Source: Gammaproteobacteria bacterium | GTDB taxonomy: Bacteria; Pseudomonadota; Gammaproteobacteria; Acidithiobacillales; Acidithiobacillaceae | DNA length: 18,728 bases | NCBI GenBank assembly: GCA_023381645.1 | Contig: JAMCRJ010000085.1 | Location: 1-18,728 of the forward strand | Direction: 5' to 3' | Part shown: one piece after another, positions 5,427-13,211 of the stretch | How the letters are laid out: the number at the start of each line of letters is the position of its first letter | Position numbering within the stretch: position 1 is the stretch's first letter | Notes under the pieces: generated by a model | The model's database searches: none | Told to the model about the DNA's origin: nothing | What the model saw: the letters and a program-made list of their open reading frames with translations, nothing else | Position numbers and translations under genes: made by a program

Positions 5427-6466
5427 CAGTCTTCCGCAGCCTCCGCAAGCACCCGCCAGGTCTGTTCGGCGGTTTTATCCCACTTAAACTGCCCGGCCCG
5501 CTCCAGTCCCTTCTCCCGTAGCACCGCGCGCAGGGAAGCATCTTCGATCAGCCGCTGAAGACCATCCGCAATGGCGTCGATGTCATAGGGGTCCACTTGC
5601 ACGGCGGCATCGCCAACCACCTCCGGCAATGACGCACAGTTACCCACCAGCGTAGGGGTGCCTGATGCCATCGCCTCCAGAGGGGGCAGCCCGAAGCCTT
5701 CGTAGACGGAAAGATACGCGAAGGCGATCGCCCCCGCGTATAAAGAGGGGAGAAGTTCATCGGGGACATGGCCGGTAAGAAAGACCCGAGGCGGCAGCGC
5801 CTTCAACTCCGGTACGTCCTGAAATACCAGGCTTTTCCCTTTCGCCCCGCTCACGACCAACCAAACATCTTCCGGCAAGCGGCGATAAATGATTGCCCAG
5901 GCGCGCAGCAGGCGGCCAAGATTCTTGCGCGGCTCCAGGGACCCAAGGCTCAAAACATAACGACTGGTCGGCAATTCCAGTTTTTGAATGGCGCTCTCCA
6001 CATCATCCCCGTCTTGCGGACCAAAACGGGCATCCACTCCCAACGGAACGACAGTCACCTTATTGTCAGCGACGCCGGTGGTTTCCAGAAGACGCGCCTT
6101 GGTAAATTCCGAATCGGTAATCACCCGCGCGACCCGCCGCGCCAATTTCGGCGTGAGGAAGCGGTACCACGCCGAAAAGCGCGGGTTAAGCCACTCGGGG
6201 TGATCAATCGGCACTACATCGTGGATGGTCACTACTTGCCGGGAGACCGCCAGGGGTCCGGTGTTGCTTGGACTCCATAGCAGATGCCCTCGCGTCCGCA
6301 GCGGCAGGACCGCCTGCTCCCAGAGGTGAGCACGGGCGCCGCTGATAGGGTGCCGGGGGGCAATCTGTTGTATGCCACCAGCAGGCATTCGCTGCAGCAA
6401 CTCCAGCAGATAGCGTTGCACGCCGGTTATGGATTGACCTAAAATTCTGGAATTAACGTAGAACAA
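5426..6466 (-). CDS. GT4 glycosyltransferase, mannosyltransferase-like
   Basis: This 346-residue protein has the GT4 pattern: an N-terminal acceptor domain with [14 protein letters not shown] at 6-19 and [13 protein letters not shown] at 80-92, [10 protein letters not shown] at 139-148, [19 protein letters not shown] at 172-190, and the E-x7-E donor motif with Glu256 and Glu264 in [15 protein letters not shown]. The sequence style matches mannosyltransferases such as MtfB/WbaZ types, but the sugar is inferred. Known role: adds a sugar from a nucleotide donor to the lipid-linked repeat unit on the cytoplasmic side. It follows the polymerase gene by 6 nt, and its TGA overlaps the ATG of the GT4 stump. 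Confidence 0.9.
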   Translation of the reverse strand: MFYVNSRILGQSITGVQRYLLELLQRMPAGGIQQIAPRHPISGARAHLWEQAVLPLRTRGHLLWSPSNTGPLAVSRQVVTIHDVVPIDHPEWLNPRFSAWYRFLTPKLARRVARVITDSEFTKARLLETTGVADNKVTVVPLGVDARFGPQDGDDVESAIQKLELPTSRYVLSLGSLEPRKNLGRLLRAWAIIYRRLPEDVWLVVSGAKGKSLVFQDVPELKALPPRVFLTGHVPDELLPSLYAGAIAFAYLSVYEGFGLPPLEAMASGTPTLVGNCASLPEVVGDAAVQVDPYDIDAIADGLQRLIEDASLRAVLREKGLERAGQFKWDKTAEQTWRVLAEAAED

Positions 6467-6472
6467 GTTTAA

Positions 6473-7753
6473 TCATACCTCTCGGTCCTTCTGAAATAAT
6501 CTACCAATGACTACCCCAAAGAAAAGGGATAGTATTGGTGCTTCAACGATATTTACCACCATACCGTATGCTATCAAAAAAACAAGGATAGAAAACATTA
6601 AAGATGCATCATTCGTCCTCAAAAAGGACCGGGCTGCCTTTAAGCAAATGGCAATCAATATTACGGCGGCGAGAATCGGCCCAAGGTCAACCGCCAAATA
6701 AACATATAAATTATCTGCGGGCAACGCATTTGATGGCTCGAAATAGGTTTGCGGGGTGCCGATTCCGCCAATCCCCCGACCGAAAAGCCACCCTACATCA
6801 TGGTGCAAAAGGCCGAATGACGCTGGCCATGTATAGTTCAGCCTATCGCCGAAACTCGCAAAGATAAACCGGTCAAAATAACCATGAAATGTTGGATTAT
6901 AATGGATAATAACAGTTGACAACGGCAAAAAAACTAACAGGCTGAGATTAGCCAACAAAAGCAGCACCCAGATTTGGCGCCACAACAATTTATGGCCAAA
7001 TACTTTTCCGCTTATAAAAAATGTAGTTAATATCAAATATGCTCCAAGGACACCCTTTGTTGTTGTCAGCGTAACACCTACACCAGAAGCAATCCACACC
7101 AATACTTTTATGGCGTTGCTGTTTATAACGAACATCAGCCAGACAGAAAAAAACATGATCTGTATGGCTGCATCGAAAGAGGCGCCGGAAAATCCGCCAA
7201 TCCTACTGATCCCAAACGCCCACCATCTCCGAGAAATTTGCACTTCCTCCCCACCAATTTTAAAGCTTGCACCAACCCACGGATATTGCACGAAAACGTT
7301 AATAAGAACCCCTGACAACGCTATAATAAATAAGATAACAAATATCTTTTTGTATGCGTTCGTATTATTAAAAAAATAGTGCGCCGACAACAAACCATAT
7401 AGCAACGGTATGATCACCCACACTCCAAATAATGATTGATCAAGAGAAGGAAGCTCTACCATACCCCACCCAGCGAACAGCGTTACAATCGCGCCCCCAA
7501 TAATTAAAGCCTTACTAGCGCGCCCAATATAACTTATCATGAATGGTATCATAATGAACAACAGAATCTTGGGTATATACACAAATTCAGCAAGGCCAAA
7601 CTTCGCCATATAATAACGAAATGGACCATAGCAAACCAATGATAGTAAAAATAACGTTGTTGTCCAGAGGACCATAGTAGACATTGATAACATACCGCGC
7701 ATACGGCGACCAAAATAATTCGGGATTGCTTCATGCGCCAAAATATCATCCAT
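6473..7753 (-). CDS. Wzy-like O-antigen/EPS polymerase, integral membrane protein
   Basis: This 426-residue protein is almost entirely hydrophobic, with about ten or more predicted membrane helices and one large loop at roughly residues 290-350 (HHDVGWLFGRGIGGIGTPQTYF), the usual layout of Wzy/Wzx-dependent polymerases. Known role: joins lipid-linked repeat units at the periplasmic face. Wzy proteins share little sequence, so the call rests on topology, the loop with GxGxGG and position among glycosyltransferase genes. The gene is clearly more A+T-rich than its neighbours, which is common for wzy and suggests separate origin. It lies 15 nt after the preceding GT4 and 6 nt before the next. Confidence 0.8.
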   Translation of the reverse strand: MDDILAHEAIPNYFGRRMRGMLSMSTMVLWTTTLFLLSLVCYGPFRYYMAKFGLAEFVYIPKILLFIMIPFMISYIGRASKALIIGGAIVTLFAGWGMVELPSLDQSLFGVWVIIPLLYGLLSAHYFFNNTNAYKKIFVILFIIALSGVLINVFVQYPWVGASFKIGGEEVQISRRWWAFGISRIGGFSGASFDAAIQIMFFSVWLMFVINSNAIKVLVWIASGVGVTLTTTKGVLGAYLILTTFFISGKVFGHKLLWRQIWVLLLLANLSLLVFLPLSTVIIHYNPTFHGYFDRFIFASFGDRLNYTWPASFGLLHHDVGWLFGRGIGGIGTPQTYFEPSNALPADNLYVYLAVDLGPILAAVILIAICLKAARSFLRTNDASLMFSILVFLIAYGMVVNIVEAPILSLFFGVVIGRLFQKDREV

Positions 7754-7768
7754 GCAATAAACCTCTTT

Positions 7769-8980
7769 TTATATTCCGTGCTTATCAAGTTGCCTATAAA
7801 TATCTATATATCCGTCGATCCATCGGGTTACGTCGAGAAAATTGGCGGACGATATTTTGGCCGTTTTCCCCATACGGACGCGCATTGCCCGATCACTGCC
7901 AAGACGATGTAAAGATTCCTGTAGATCTTCCGGACGATTCGGCTCGAATAACAAACCATTCTCACCATCTTTGATCATCTCCGGAATGCCTCCACGCTTT
8001 GAAGCGATGACGGGCTTACCAAATGCGAGAGCCTCCGCCACGACCAAGCCAAGGGGCTCCTGCCACAAGGAAGGTACCACAACAATATCCACCTGAGGAT
8101 AAAAGTCTCGTGGTGCCATGCGACCGAGAAAGCGCACAGGAGTTGATGCAGCGTTTTTACGCAATGACGCCTCATAATCTGGTTTACCTCTGCCCGCAAT
8201 CCAGAGTTCCGCATTCGGTAACACGGCAGTTTTGAACGCTCCCATTAGGACCTCTACCCCCTTGGCAGGGACTAGCTGGCCGATAAAGCCTATACGCAAG
8301 CCCGTAGGCGATTCACGCACTGGCGTAGGCTCATCGAGGCCCAAGGCGCTGGGGCTGCGGACATTGTGAATCACCTCACGCAGAGCCACGTCCTGAAAGT
8401 AGCCCAATGCCATATGGCGATCAAGAATATAGCGACTTACCCCTACTACCGCAGAGAGCGCATTGCTTAAGTTGGGATGCCAAATGCGCAGCAAGTGGCA
8501 ACTAGTACATTGTTTTTCACAAGTACGCCCCTTTTTGAACATGGTTGCCCTTGGGCATAATAGATAATGGTCATGCAGGACTTGCACGATGGGGATGCCT
8601 TGGCTTTGGATCGTTTTCCATGATGCGGCTGACCATCCGGATAGGCCATGTACCGTCACCACATCAGGCCGCTCTGTCCGCAATACCCGAAGCAGGTAAT
8701 CCTGCATCCAGAGATTGTAGCTATCGAATGCATGCCACATGGCCCGCAGAGCGGCTCCTTTGGGTGTATGGTTCCCTGACCAGTACCAATTGCGGAGCCC
8801 CGCACGCCAGATGGGAATGCCATCGCGCTCGATCCTTTGCAGCCCAGGTTGGTCGCGGGTCGCAAGAAGAACATTATCGTGGCCTGCACTAGCGAGTCCC
8901 CGTATCAGTTCCCAAAGAACAACTTCAGCGCCTCCACCATCGACCGGGTCGTCGAAGGTATTCAGGTGCAATATTTTCAT
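7769..8980 (-). CDS. GT4 glycosyltransferase with a cysteine cluster
   Basis: This 403-residue GT4 enzyme has GGGAEVVLWELIRGLA at 15-30, LHDHYLLCPRATMF at 135-148, IGFIGQLVPAKGVEVLMGAF at 230-249 and the E-x7-E donor motif with Glu308 and Glu316 (WQEPLGLVVAEALAFGKP). Cys142, Cys154, Cys158 and Cys161 form a cluster between the two domains, a feature of a GT4 subgroup in which such cysteines follow HDxxxxCPR; they may bind a metal. Known role: transfer of a sugar to a lipid-linked glycan in the cytoplasm; the donor cannot be told from sequence. The ATG overlaps the preceding GT2 stop by 4 nt (ATGA), so translation is coupled. Confidence 0.9.
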   Translation of the reverse strand: MKILHLNTFDDPVDGGGAEVVLWELIRGLASAGHDNVLLATRDQPGLQRIERDGIPIWRAGLRNWYWSGNHTPKGAALRAMWHAFDSYNLWMQDYLLRVLRTERPDVVTVHGLSGWSAASWKTIQSQGIPIVQVLHDHYLLCPRATMFKKGRTCEKQCTSCHLLRIWHPNLSNALSAVVGVSRYILDRHMALGYFQDVALREVIHNVRSPSALGLDEPTPVRESPTGLRIGFIGQLVPAKGVEVLMGAFKTAVLPNAELWIAGRGKPDYEASLRKNAASTPVRFLGRMAPRDFYPQVDIVVVPSLWQEPLGLVVAEALAFGKPVIASKRGGIPEMIKDGENGLLFEPNRPEDLQESLHRLGSDRAMRVRMGKTAKISSANFLDVTRWIDGYIDIYRQLDKHGI

Positions 8981-9999
8981 AACGGATAATCTGAATGGAG
9001 GCCAAGCCTCTTCGCGAGGCCGTCTTTCACCGCTTGGGAAAGCAAGCGATAACGCTCATGGCGATTGTATATACGGGAGAATAGAAAAAGAATAGCAAGA
9101 TAAAACCTAAGATTGATGGCATACATCATTGGATTATGATCTTTGCAATAAGTATCGAAAAAAGCGCCATTGCGCATACCATAATAGGCTCGAAAGTCGC
9201 CTTCTCCTTTCAACAGGCCAGAAAAGGAATTGCTATGTCGGCGCTTAACATTCCAAGATGATTCCATATCTTCCAGCAACGCTCCGGTGATCAGGTAGGT
9301 ACCACCCCCATACCGGGTGATGCGGTAAGTGAATTCATTATCGTCACCATAGAGAACGAAGTCCGTCCGAGGTAAACCAATACGATCAACTAGCCTACGA
9401 TGAAAGAGGAGACCACTATAAATGGCTGTGTCCAGCCGGATTATTTTGGGCAACGCTTGGTTCGGACGCCGCTTGCCCAGCGGCGTCCGCCGCCAAAATT
9501 TATGAGGAATGTCAAAAATATGGAAACCAAGAAAGCTGGAGCGCCGTGGATTGACCCGCCGCTGGGATGCTCCCATGGTAACGTCAGCTTGATGCTCGGG
9601 CCGAAAAGCTAGGGCGGCGAACTCCTCATGGGGGTGTGTCTCCCGCAACTTTGCATAGGCACCGAGTAGCACCTTCAAGGACCCCTCGGTTGCCCTATTG
9701 TCGTCGTCCAATAACCAAATCATCTCGGCGCCTTGCTCCAGGGCTTTAGATATCCCAGTGGAAAAACCAGCGGCAGAGCCCATGTTTTTACTTGATTGAA
9801 CGAGCTCGATGCGCGTACGATCGATCTCTGTCGCAAGTCCTGCCACATCCCAATTGGTGCCGTTGTTGACAAGGATGATCCTTTCTACACCTTGGGCTAA
9901 TGTTGCACGCAACATGGGCTCCAGAAAATGCCGACGTTCGCCATATGTTACAGTGACCACTGTAACACCTTTAGCGCTGTTGGTTTCTTCCATAACCAT
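8977..9999 (-). CDS. GT2 glycosyltransferase, galactofuranosyltransferase (GlfT2)-like
   Basis: This 340-residue protein has VTVVTVTYGERRHFLEPML at 12-30, LVNNGTNW at 43-50, GSAAGFSTGI at 74-83, the metal-binding LLDDDN with Asp98-Asp100 and YGDDNEFTYRI at 217-227 carrying the probable catalytic acid. The order and wording match GlfT2/rhamnosyl-type GT2 enzymes that build galactofuranan or similar chains; donor UDP-galactofuranose is inferred, and no glf mutase gene lies in this window. ATG at 9997-9999 has GGATGG about nine bases upstream; a second in-frame ATG two codons later is possible. It follows the methyltransferase gene by 23 nt. Confidence 0.87.
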   Translation of the reverse strand: MVMEETNSAKGVTVVTVTYGERRHFLEPMLRATLAQGVERIILVNNGTNWDVAGLATEIDRTRIELVQSSKNMGSAAGFSTGISKALEQGAEMIWLLDDDNRATEGSLKVLLGAYAKLRETHPHEEFAALAFRPEHQADVTMGASQRRVNPRRSSFLGFHIFDIPHKFWRRTPLGKRRPNQALPKIIRLDTAIYSGLLFHRRLVDRIGLPRTDFVLYGDDNEFTYRITRYGGGTYLITGALLEDMESSWNVKRRHSNSFSGLLKGEGDFRAYYGMRNGAFFDTYCKDHNPMMYAINLRFYLAILFLFSRIYNRHERYRLLSQAVKDGLAKRLGLHSDYPL

Positions 10000-10022
10000 G
10001 AACTGTTACCATCCTTTCGGCG

Positions 10023-11084
10023 TTAATCGGATTCTGGCCGTTTCGCGGTTACCACGATGCTCTCACAGCGAAAGGGTGACACCGCCACTCTGAAATCAAC
10101 GAGCTTGGCTGCAATCCACAGAGTTAGGGGCAAGCCACTTGCGCTAGCATCGTACGGATCTTGACAACGAGAGATACGCAAACTGCTTTGGTAAAACCAT
10201 GCTGCCTGCGCCAGACAGGGCTTTTGCTTAATATCTATAAATCCAGCGCCATCTAACGCTATTTCTAGGCTATTATTGTTAAAAAGGACGAGGTGCCGCG
10301 GCGGCTCAAGCCCTCTCCAATCGGCACCGAAGCGCACGTGGCCGAAACTCCCCATGTTTGGCGTGGCAAGCCAGAGGTGTCCACCAGGTTTAAGTACTCG
10401 AAATGCTTCCCGAAGCGCAGCTAGGGGGTCATGAACGTGTTCAATCACATGGCTGAGCGTCACAATATCGAAGTGTGCAGAAGGTAGGCCAGTGTCTGGA
10501 AAGCCGCCCTGTATGACGGTGGCCCCCGTCTTCTGCGCAGTTTTCACTGCTTTGGGATCGAGATCAACGCCCCAAGCTTCCCAACCCAGCTGCATGGCGA
10601 CGCCGAGGAACTGACCATTGCCACAGCCAATGTCTACCAGCACACCCGGTTTTCCAGTGGCGGGCAGGTGGCGAACGCTTTCGTCTATCTGCTTTCGTTT
10701 TCGGCCCAACAGGGGGGTGATCCATCGCCCGACCTTCCATGCAGGCTGGAGATCGGCATTATAGCGGGCATTGAGGTAATCATTGCGCAAACGGCGCTTT
10801 AAATGCGCGAATCTTCCCTTGGGGGCATCATCCCCTTCTTCATGGGTGTAGTAGTCACTATAAGCCATGGCTATGGTGGCAGGGGTCGGCCTTGGGTCCA
10901 GGTAGGCGGCACCACAGGTCGGGCATTGATATAGTGACCACCGCCCCGGCGCGCAAAAAAATATCTTGTCCGTCAGCCCGTCATGAAGCAGCGCTCGGTC
11001 TACCTCACCGCAGATCGGGCAGCGTTCTACTCGCTCCAGACCTTCCTGGGGCCAGGGCTGACTTTCTATCTGTTCATGATCCAT
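10023..11084 (-). CDS. SAM-dependent methyltransferase with N-terminal zinc-finger-like cysteines
   Basis: This 353-residue protein has two CxxC pairs, CPIC at 22-25 and CPTC at 54-57, as in polysaccharide-cluster methyltransferases with a zinc-ribbon start, followed by the class I SAM motif VDIGCGNGQFL at 150-160, an acidic motif II (GVDLDP) and LSHVIEHVHDPLAALREAFRVLKPGG. Known role: methyl transfer to a sugar or other unit; the substrate is unknown. The frame is open for 58 more codons upstream, inside the flippase gene, but ATG 11082-11084 is preferred: it has AGGAA five bases upstream and begins just before the cysteine motif. It overlaps the flippase 3' end by 11 nt. Confidence 0.88.
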   Translation of the reverse strand: MDHEQIESQPWPQEGLERVERCPICGEVDRALLHDGLTDKIFFCAPGRWSLYQCPTCGAAYLDPRPTPATIAMAYSDYYTHEEGDDAPKGRFAHLKRRLRNDYLNARYNADLQPAWKVGRWITPLLGRKRKQIDESVRHLPATGKPGVLVDIGCGNGQFLGVAMQLGWEAWGVDLDPKAVKTAQKTGATVIQGGFPDTGLPSAHFDIVTLSHVIEHVHDPLAALREAFRVLKPGGHLWLATPNMGSFGHVRFGADWRGLEPPRHLVLFNNNSLEIALDGAGFIDIKQKPCLAQAAWFYQSSLRISRCQDPYDASASGLPLTLWIAAKLVDFRVAVSPFRCESIVVTAKRPESD

Positions 11085-12573
11085 GTTTTTCCTGCGAGAC
11101 CGTTGAGTTGACAGGAGGCGTTCGCGCCAAAAGGCGACGCGAGAGGGTGGTGCGTTGATCTTGAGGAATGCTGGCAATGGACCAGCCAATGCTTGCACCT
11201 GCCAACAGTAGCGAAATCCCCACATACAGGGCAGAGTCATAAGGCATTTCAAAGGCAATAACGAAGGCCCCGGTAATGGGCAGGATACCAGCCATGGTGC
11301 GGTTCAAGCCGGAGGTAGTCTGCGCCGCCCAGAACAAGAGCAGGGTATCCGCAAGGACACGCAGATCCCAGGCCCAAGCGGCGCCCGGTATGCCAAGCCG
11401 GTCGATAAGCACCCACAGGATAGCAACGTAGGGAAGAAGCTCCAGGACATGGAACTTGGCGGGCAAATCGGGGCGCCCTCTGCCTTGGAGATAGGTAAAG
11501 GGAATAATGGCCAGGGTATTGATCCATATCCCGACGAGTAGTATTTGTCCGACCGGGGCGGTTTTTTCCGCCAGCGCTGCGCCCACCCAAAGGATCAGAA
11601 AGGGTTTGATGAGCAGCAACCCTATCACCACTATCGGGGTCATGATAGCCCCTATGGATAATATGGCACGCGCCGCCAGCACCTTTGCCTCGGTGGGGTC
11701 CACCATGGCAAATCTGGGGAACAATGCAGTTTGTAGGCTGCCAGGAAGAATGGAGAGCCGCATGACAAGGTTATAAGGCACAGTGTAAGCGGTGACTGCC
11801 ACCATGCCCACCTTGGCGCCAATGAGGAAGCGGTCAAAAACGGTCAACAGGGGGCCGACCAGCCCGGTGACCGTGATCCAGCCGCCGTAGTGCAGCAAGG
11901 ATTTCACCTGATGGAGGGCAAAGCGGGGGCGTGGCGACAGGGGTACATGGCGATAGCTAAGAGCGAAAAGTAATAGGACGCTCAATAGCCGTCCGACAAT
12001 GGCGGCCGATATCAAATAAGGTAGCGTTATCCATCCCGCATAGGCTACAACTAACGGGAAAAGCTGATAGAGCACCGTACCAAAAATTTGTGCTCCATTA
12101 AGCGCGAGAAAGGCTTGTCGCCCTTCCAGGGCGCCTGCCAGCAGCGAGATAATAATGGCTAGTGGCAACGCAAGTGCCAACCACGGCATTGCATTTTCCG
12201 CTTCGATTCGCAAAGAGCCGGAGATGTGGAAAACATGAGCAAACAGCCAATCCCCAAGCAGATAGAGAATGGCTCCGCCAATGAGGCCGGTAACGGCACT
12301 GATCGCTAATCCGGTCCAAAAAATACCCTGTCGCTCTTCGGCCGTAGCGTCGTGGAGGGCGGCGATGCGGTTGGCGACTGCCCGCCCGAATCCAAAATCA
12401 AATACCCCAAAGTAGCCAAGCAGCAGCCAGACTATGGCAAGGACGCCGTAGCGGGCTTCACCTATGAGGTGAAGATAGATGGGTACAGTGATTAACAGCA
12501 GAGCGGCAGGTATGGCAGCGCCCACCAGATTGATGAGGGTGGAGCGGGCGATACGGGGGTGGGGGGCGGTCAT
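11074..12573 (-). CDS. Wzx-like flippase (polysaccharide export, MOP superfamily)
   Basis: This 499-residue membrane protein starts RSTLINLVGAAIPAALLLIT with IYLHLIGEARYGVLAIVWLL, then GYFGVFDFGFGRAVANRIA, the well-known N-terminal pattern of RfbX/Wzx-type flippases, and has about twelve to fourteen hydrophobic helices. Known role: moves undecaprenyl-linked repeat units across the inner membrane before polymerisation. ATG at 12571-12573 overlaps the TGA of the small upstream ORF (ATGA). Its 3' end overlaps the methyltransferase gene. Length fits the family. Confidence 0.92.
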   Translation of the reverse strand: MTAPHPRIARSTLINLVGAAIPAALLLITVPIYLHLIGEARYGVLAIVWLLLGYFGVFDFGFGRAVANRIAALHDATAEERQGIFWTGLAISAVTGLIGGAILYLLGDWLFAHVFHISGSLRIEAENAMPWLALALPLAIIISLLAGALEGRQAFLALNGAQIFGTVLYQLFPLVVAYAGWITLPYLISAAIVGRLLSVLLLFALSYRHVPLSPRPRFALHQVKSLLHYGGWITVTGLVGPLLTVFDRFLIGAKVGMVAVTAYTVPYNLVMRLSILPGSLQTALFPRFAMVDPTEAKVLAARAILSIGAIMTPIVVIGLLLIKPFLILWVGAALAEKTAPVGQILLVGIWINTLAIIPFTYLQGRGRPDLPAKFHVLELLPYVAILWVLIDRLGIPGAAWAWDLRVLADTLLLFWAAQTTSGLNRTMAGILPITGAFVIAFEMPYDSALYVGISLLLAGASIGWSIASIPQDQRTTLSRRLLARTPPVNSTVSQEKHGS

Positions 12574-12680
12574 GTCAGGGGCTTTGCCGTGCCATGGCCA
12601 CCTGGGTTGCCTGCTTTGGGGCCAAAACTTTCCGCCGCACCCTGGCGGATCTGGGCGATTTGTTCGGGGCTGAGGCGCAT
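12570..12680 (-). pseudogene. Truncated MNT-type nucleotidyltransferase, N-terminal stump
   Basis: The 36-residue frame from ATG 12678-12680 begins MRLSPEQIAQIRQGAAESFG, the start of small MNT-type nucleotidyltransferases (usually followed by a strand and the GSRxxxxxxxxDIDL catalytic motif). Here, after about residue 23, the sequence runs into GNPGGHGTAKPLT and a stop, so the catalytic part is absent. The stop overlaps the flippase start (ATGA). The frame starts five bases after the stop of another tiny ORF. It is probably a deletion scar that survives because it couples translation of the flippase to upstream genes. Confidence 0.6.
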
Positions 12681-12684
12681 GGGT

Positions 12685-12768
12685 TCAATCCACCCACAGC
12701 CCGGCGAGGGAAAGAGGGATGGCGGCGAAGGGGCGTTCGTAGCGCGCGAGGCGCTCGGCGGCGGTCAT
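12685..12768 (-). CDS. Tiny ORF (27 codons) overlapping the regulator stop, function unknown
   Basis: An ATG at 12766-12768 overlaps the regulator's TGA (ATGA) and opens 27 codons starting MTAAERLARYERPF and ending LAGLWVD. I do not recognise the sequence. A ribosome site (GGAGGGGGG) lies just upstream inside the regulator gene. Its TGA is five bases before the ATG of the MNT stump, giving an unbroken chain of couplings from regulator to flippase. It may be the remnant of a gene deleted together with the MNT gene, or a coupling ORF with no function as a peptide. Confidence 0.4.
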   Translation of the reverse strand: MTAAERLARYERPFAAIPLSLAGLWVD

Positions 12769-13136
12769 GCCGCCCCCCTCCCGGCATCGAGGCCGGATGC
12801 GCTGAGGCCGTCCACTTCCCGGCGCAGGGCGGCGATCTCCGCCTGGAGAGTGTCGTATTCCGCCATTTTCCGGTGCAGGAAGCGGACGGTGACCCGGGCT
12901 TTTTCCTGGATGCCTTCTGGCGTCAGCAGGTAGGCGTAGACGTCCTTGTTCGGGTTGCTACGAAAATTTCCCATCTTGACCAAGCCCTTATCCACAAGAG
13001 CCTTGAGACAATAATTGGTCTTACCCAAGCTCACGCCCATGGCGGCGGCCAACTCGCGCTGGGTGCTCTCGGGGTGCTCCGTGAGGAGCTTGAGTAAATG
13101 GTAGCGTGTGGCGTCGTCGAGCATAGTCTTGTTCAT
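12765..13136 (-). CDS. EPS-associated MarR-type transcriptional regulator
   Basis: This 123-residue protein is a winged helix-turn-helix protein: HLLKLLTEHPESTQRELAAA, then MGVSLGKTNYCLKALVDKGLVKMGNF, then YAYLLTPEGIQEKARVTVRFLHRKMAEYDTL, and a C-terminal coiled-coil segment. This matches the MarR-like regulators found in many gram-negative EPS clusters next to wzz and wzx genes. Known: association with such clusters; presumed role is control of the cluster. ATG at 13134-13136 is used; an alternative ATG lies four codons in, and neither has a clear ribosome site. The promoter at 13154-13182 would leave a very short leader, so initiation may be nearly leaderless. Confidence 0.88.
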   Translation of the reverse strand: MNKTMLDDATRYHLLKLLTEHPESTQRELAAAMGVSLGKTNYCLKALVDKGLVKMGNFRSNPNKDVYAYLLTPEGIQEKARVTVRFLHRKMAEYDTLQAEIAALRREVDGLSASGLDAGRGAA

Positions 13137-13153
13137 GCGGTGAACGTATGGGT

Positions 13154-13182
13154 AGCGTAGGGGGTCCGGTGGGTGGCGTCAA
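13154..13182 (-). promoter_or_regulatory. Putative promoter of the regulator gene, -35 inside a palindrome
   Basis: On the minus strand TTGACG (13177-13182), a 17-nt spacer and TACGCT (13154-13159) could form a promoter; the -10 is weak (3 of 6). The -35 overlaps a perfect 6-bp inverted repeat CAAGGC-GTACA-GCCTTG (13180-13196), a possible operator. Confidence 0.4.
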
Positions 13183-13204
13183 GGCGTACAGCCTTGGCAT
13201 CTGC
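13175..13204 (+). repeat. 30-bp copy of a wzz coding segment upstream of the regulator gene
   Basis: The 30 bases here match 13696-13725 (inside wzz, codons for about residues 105-114, QMPKLYAVTP) at 27 positions. Read in the same orientation this copy would encode QMPRLYALTP. It is separated from the wzz stop by only a few bases. It looks like a fossil of a second wzz-like gene or a duplication. Confidence 0.65.
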
Positions 13205-13211
13205 CGGGCCG

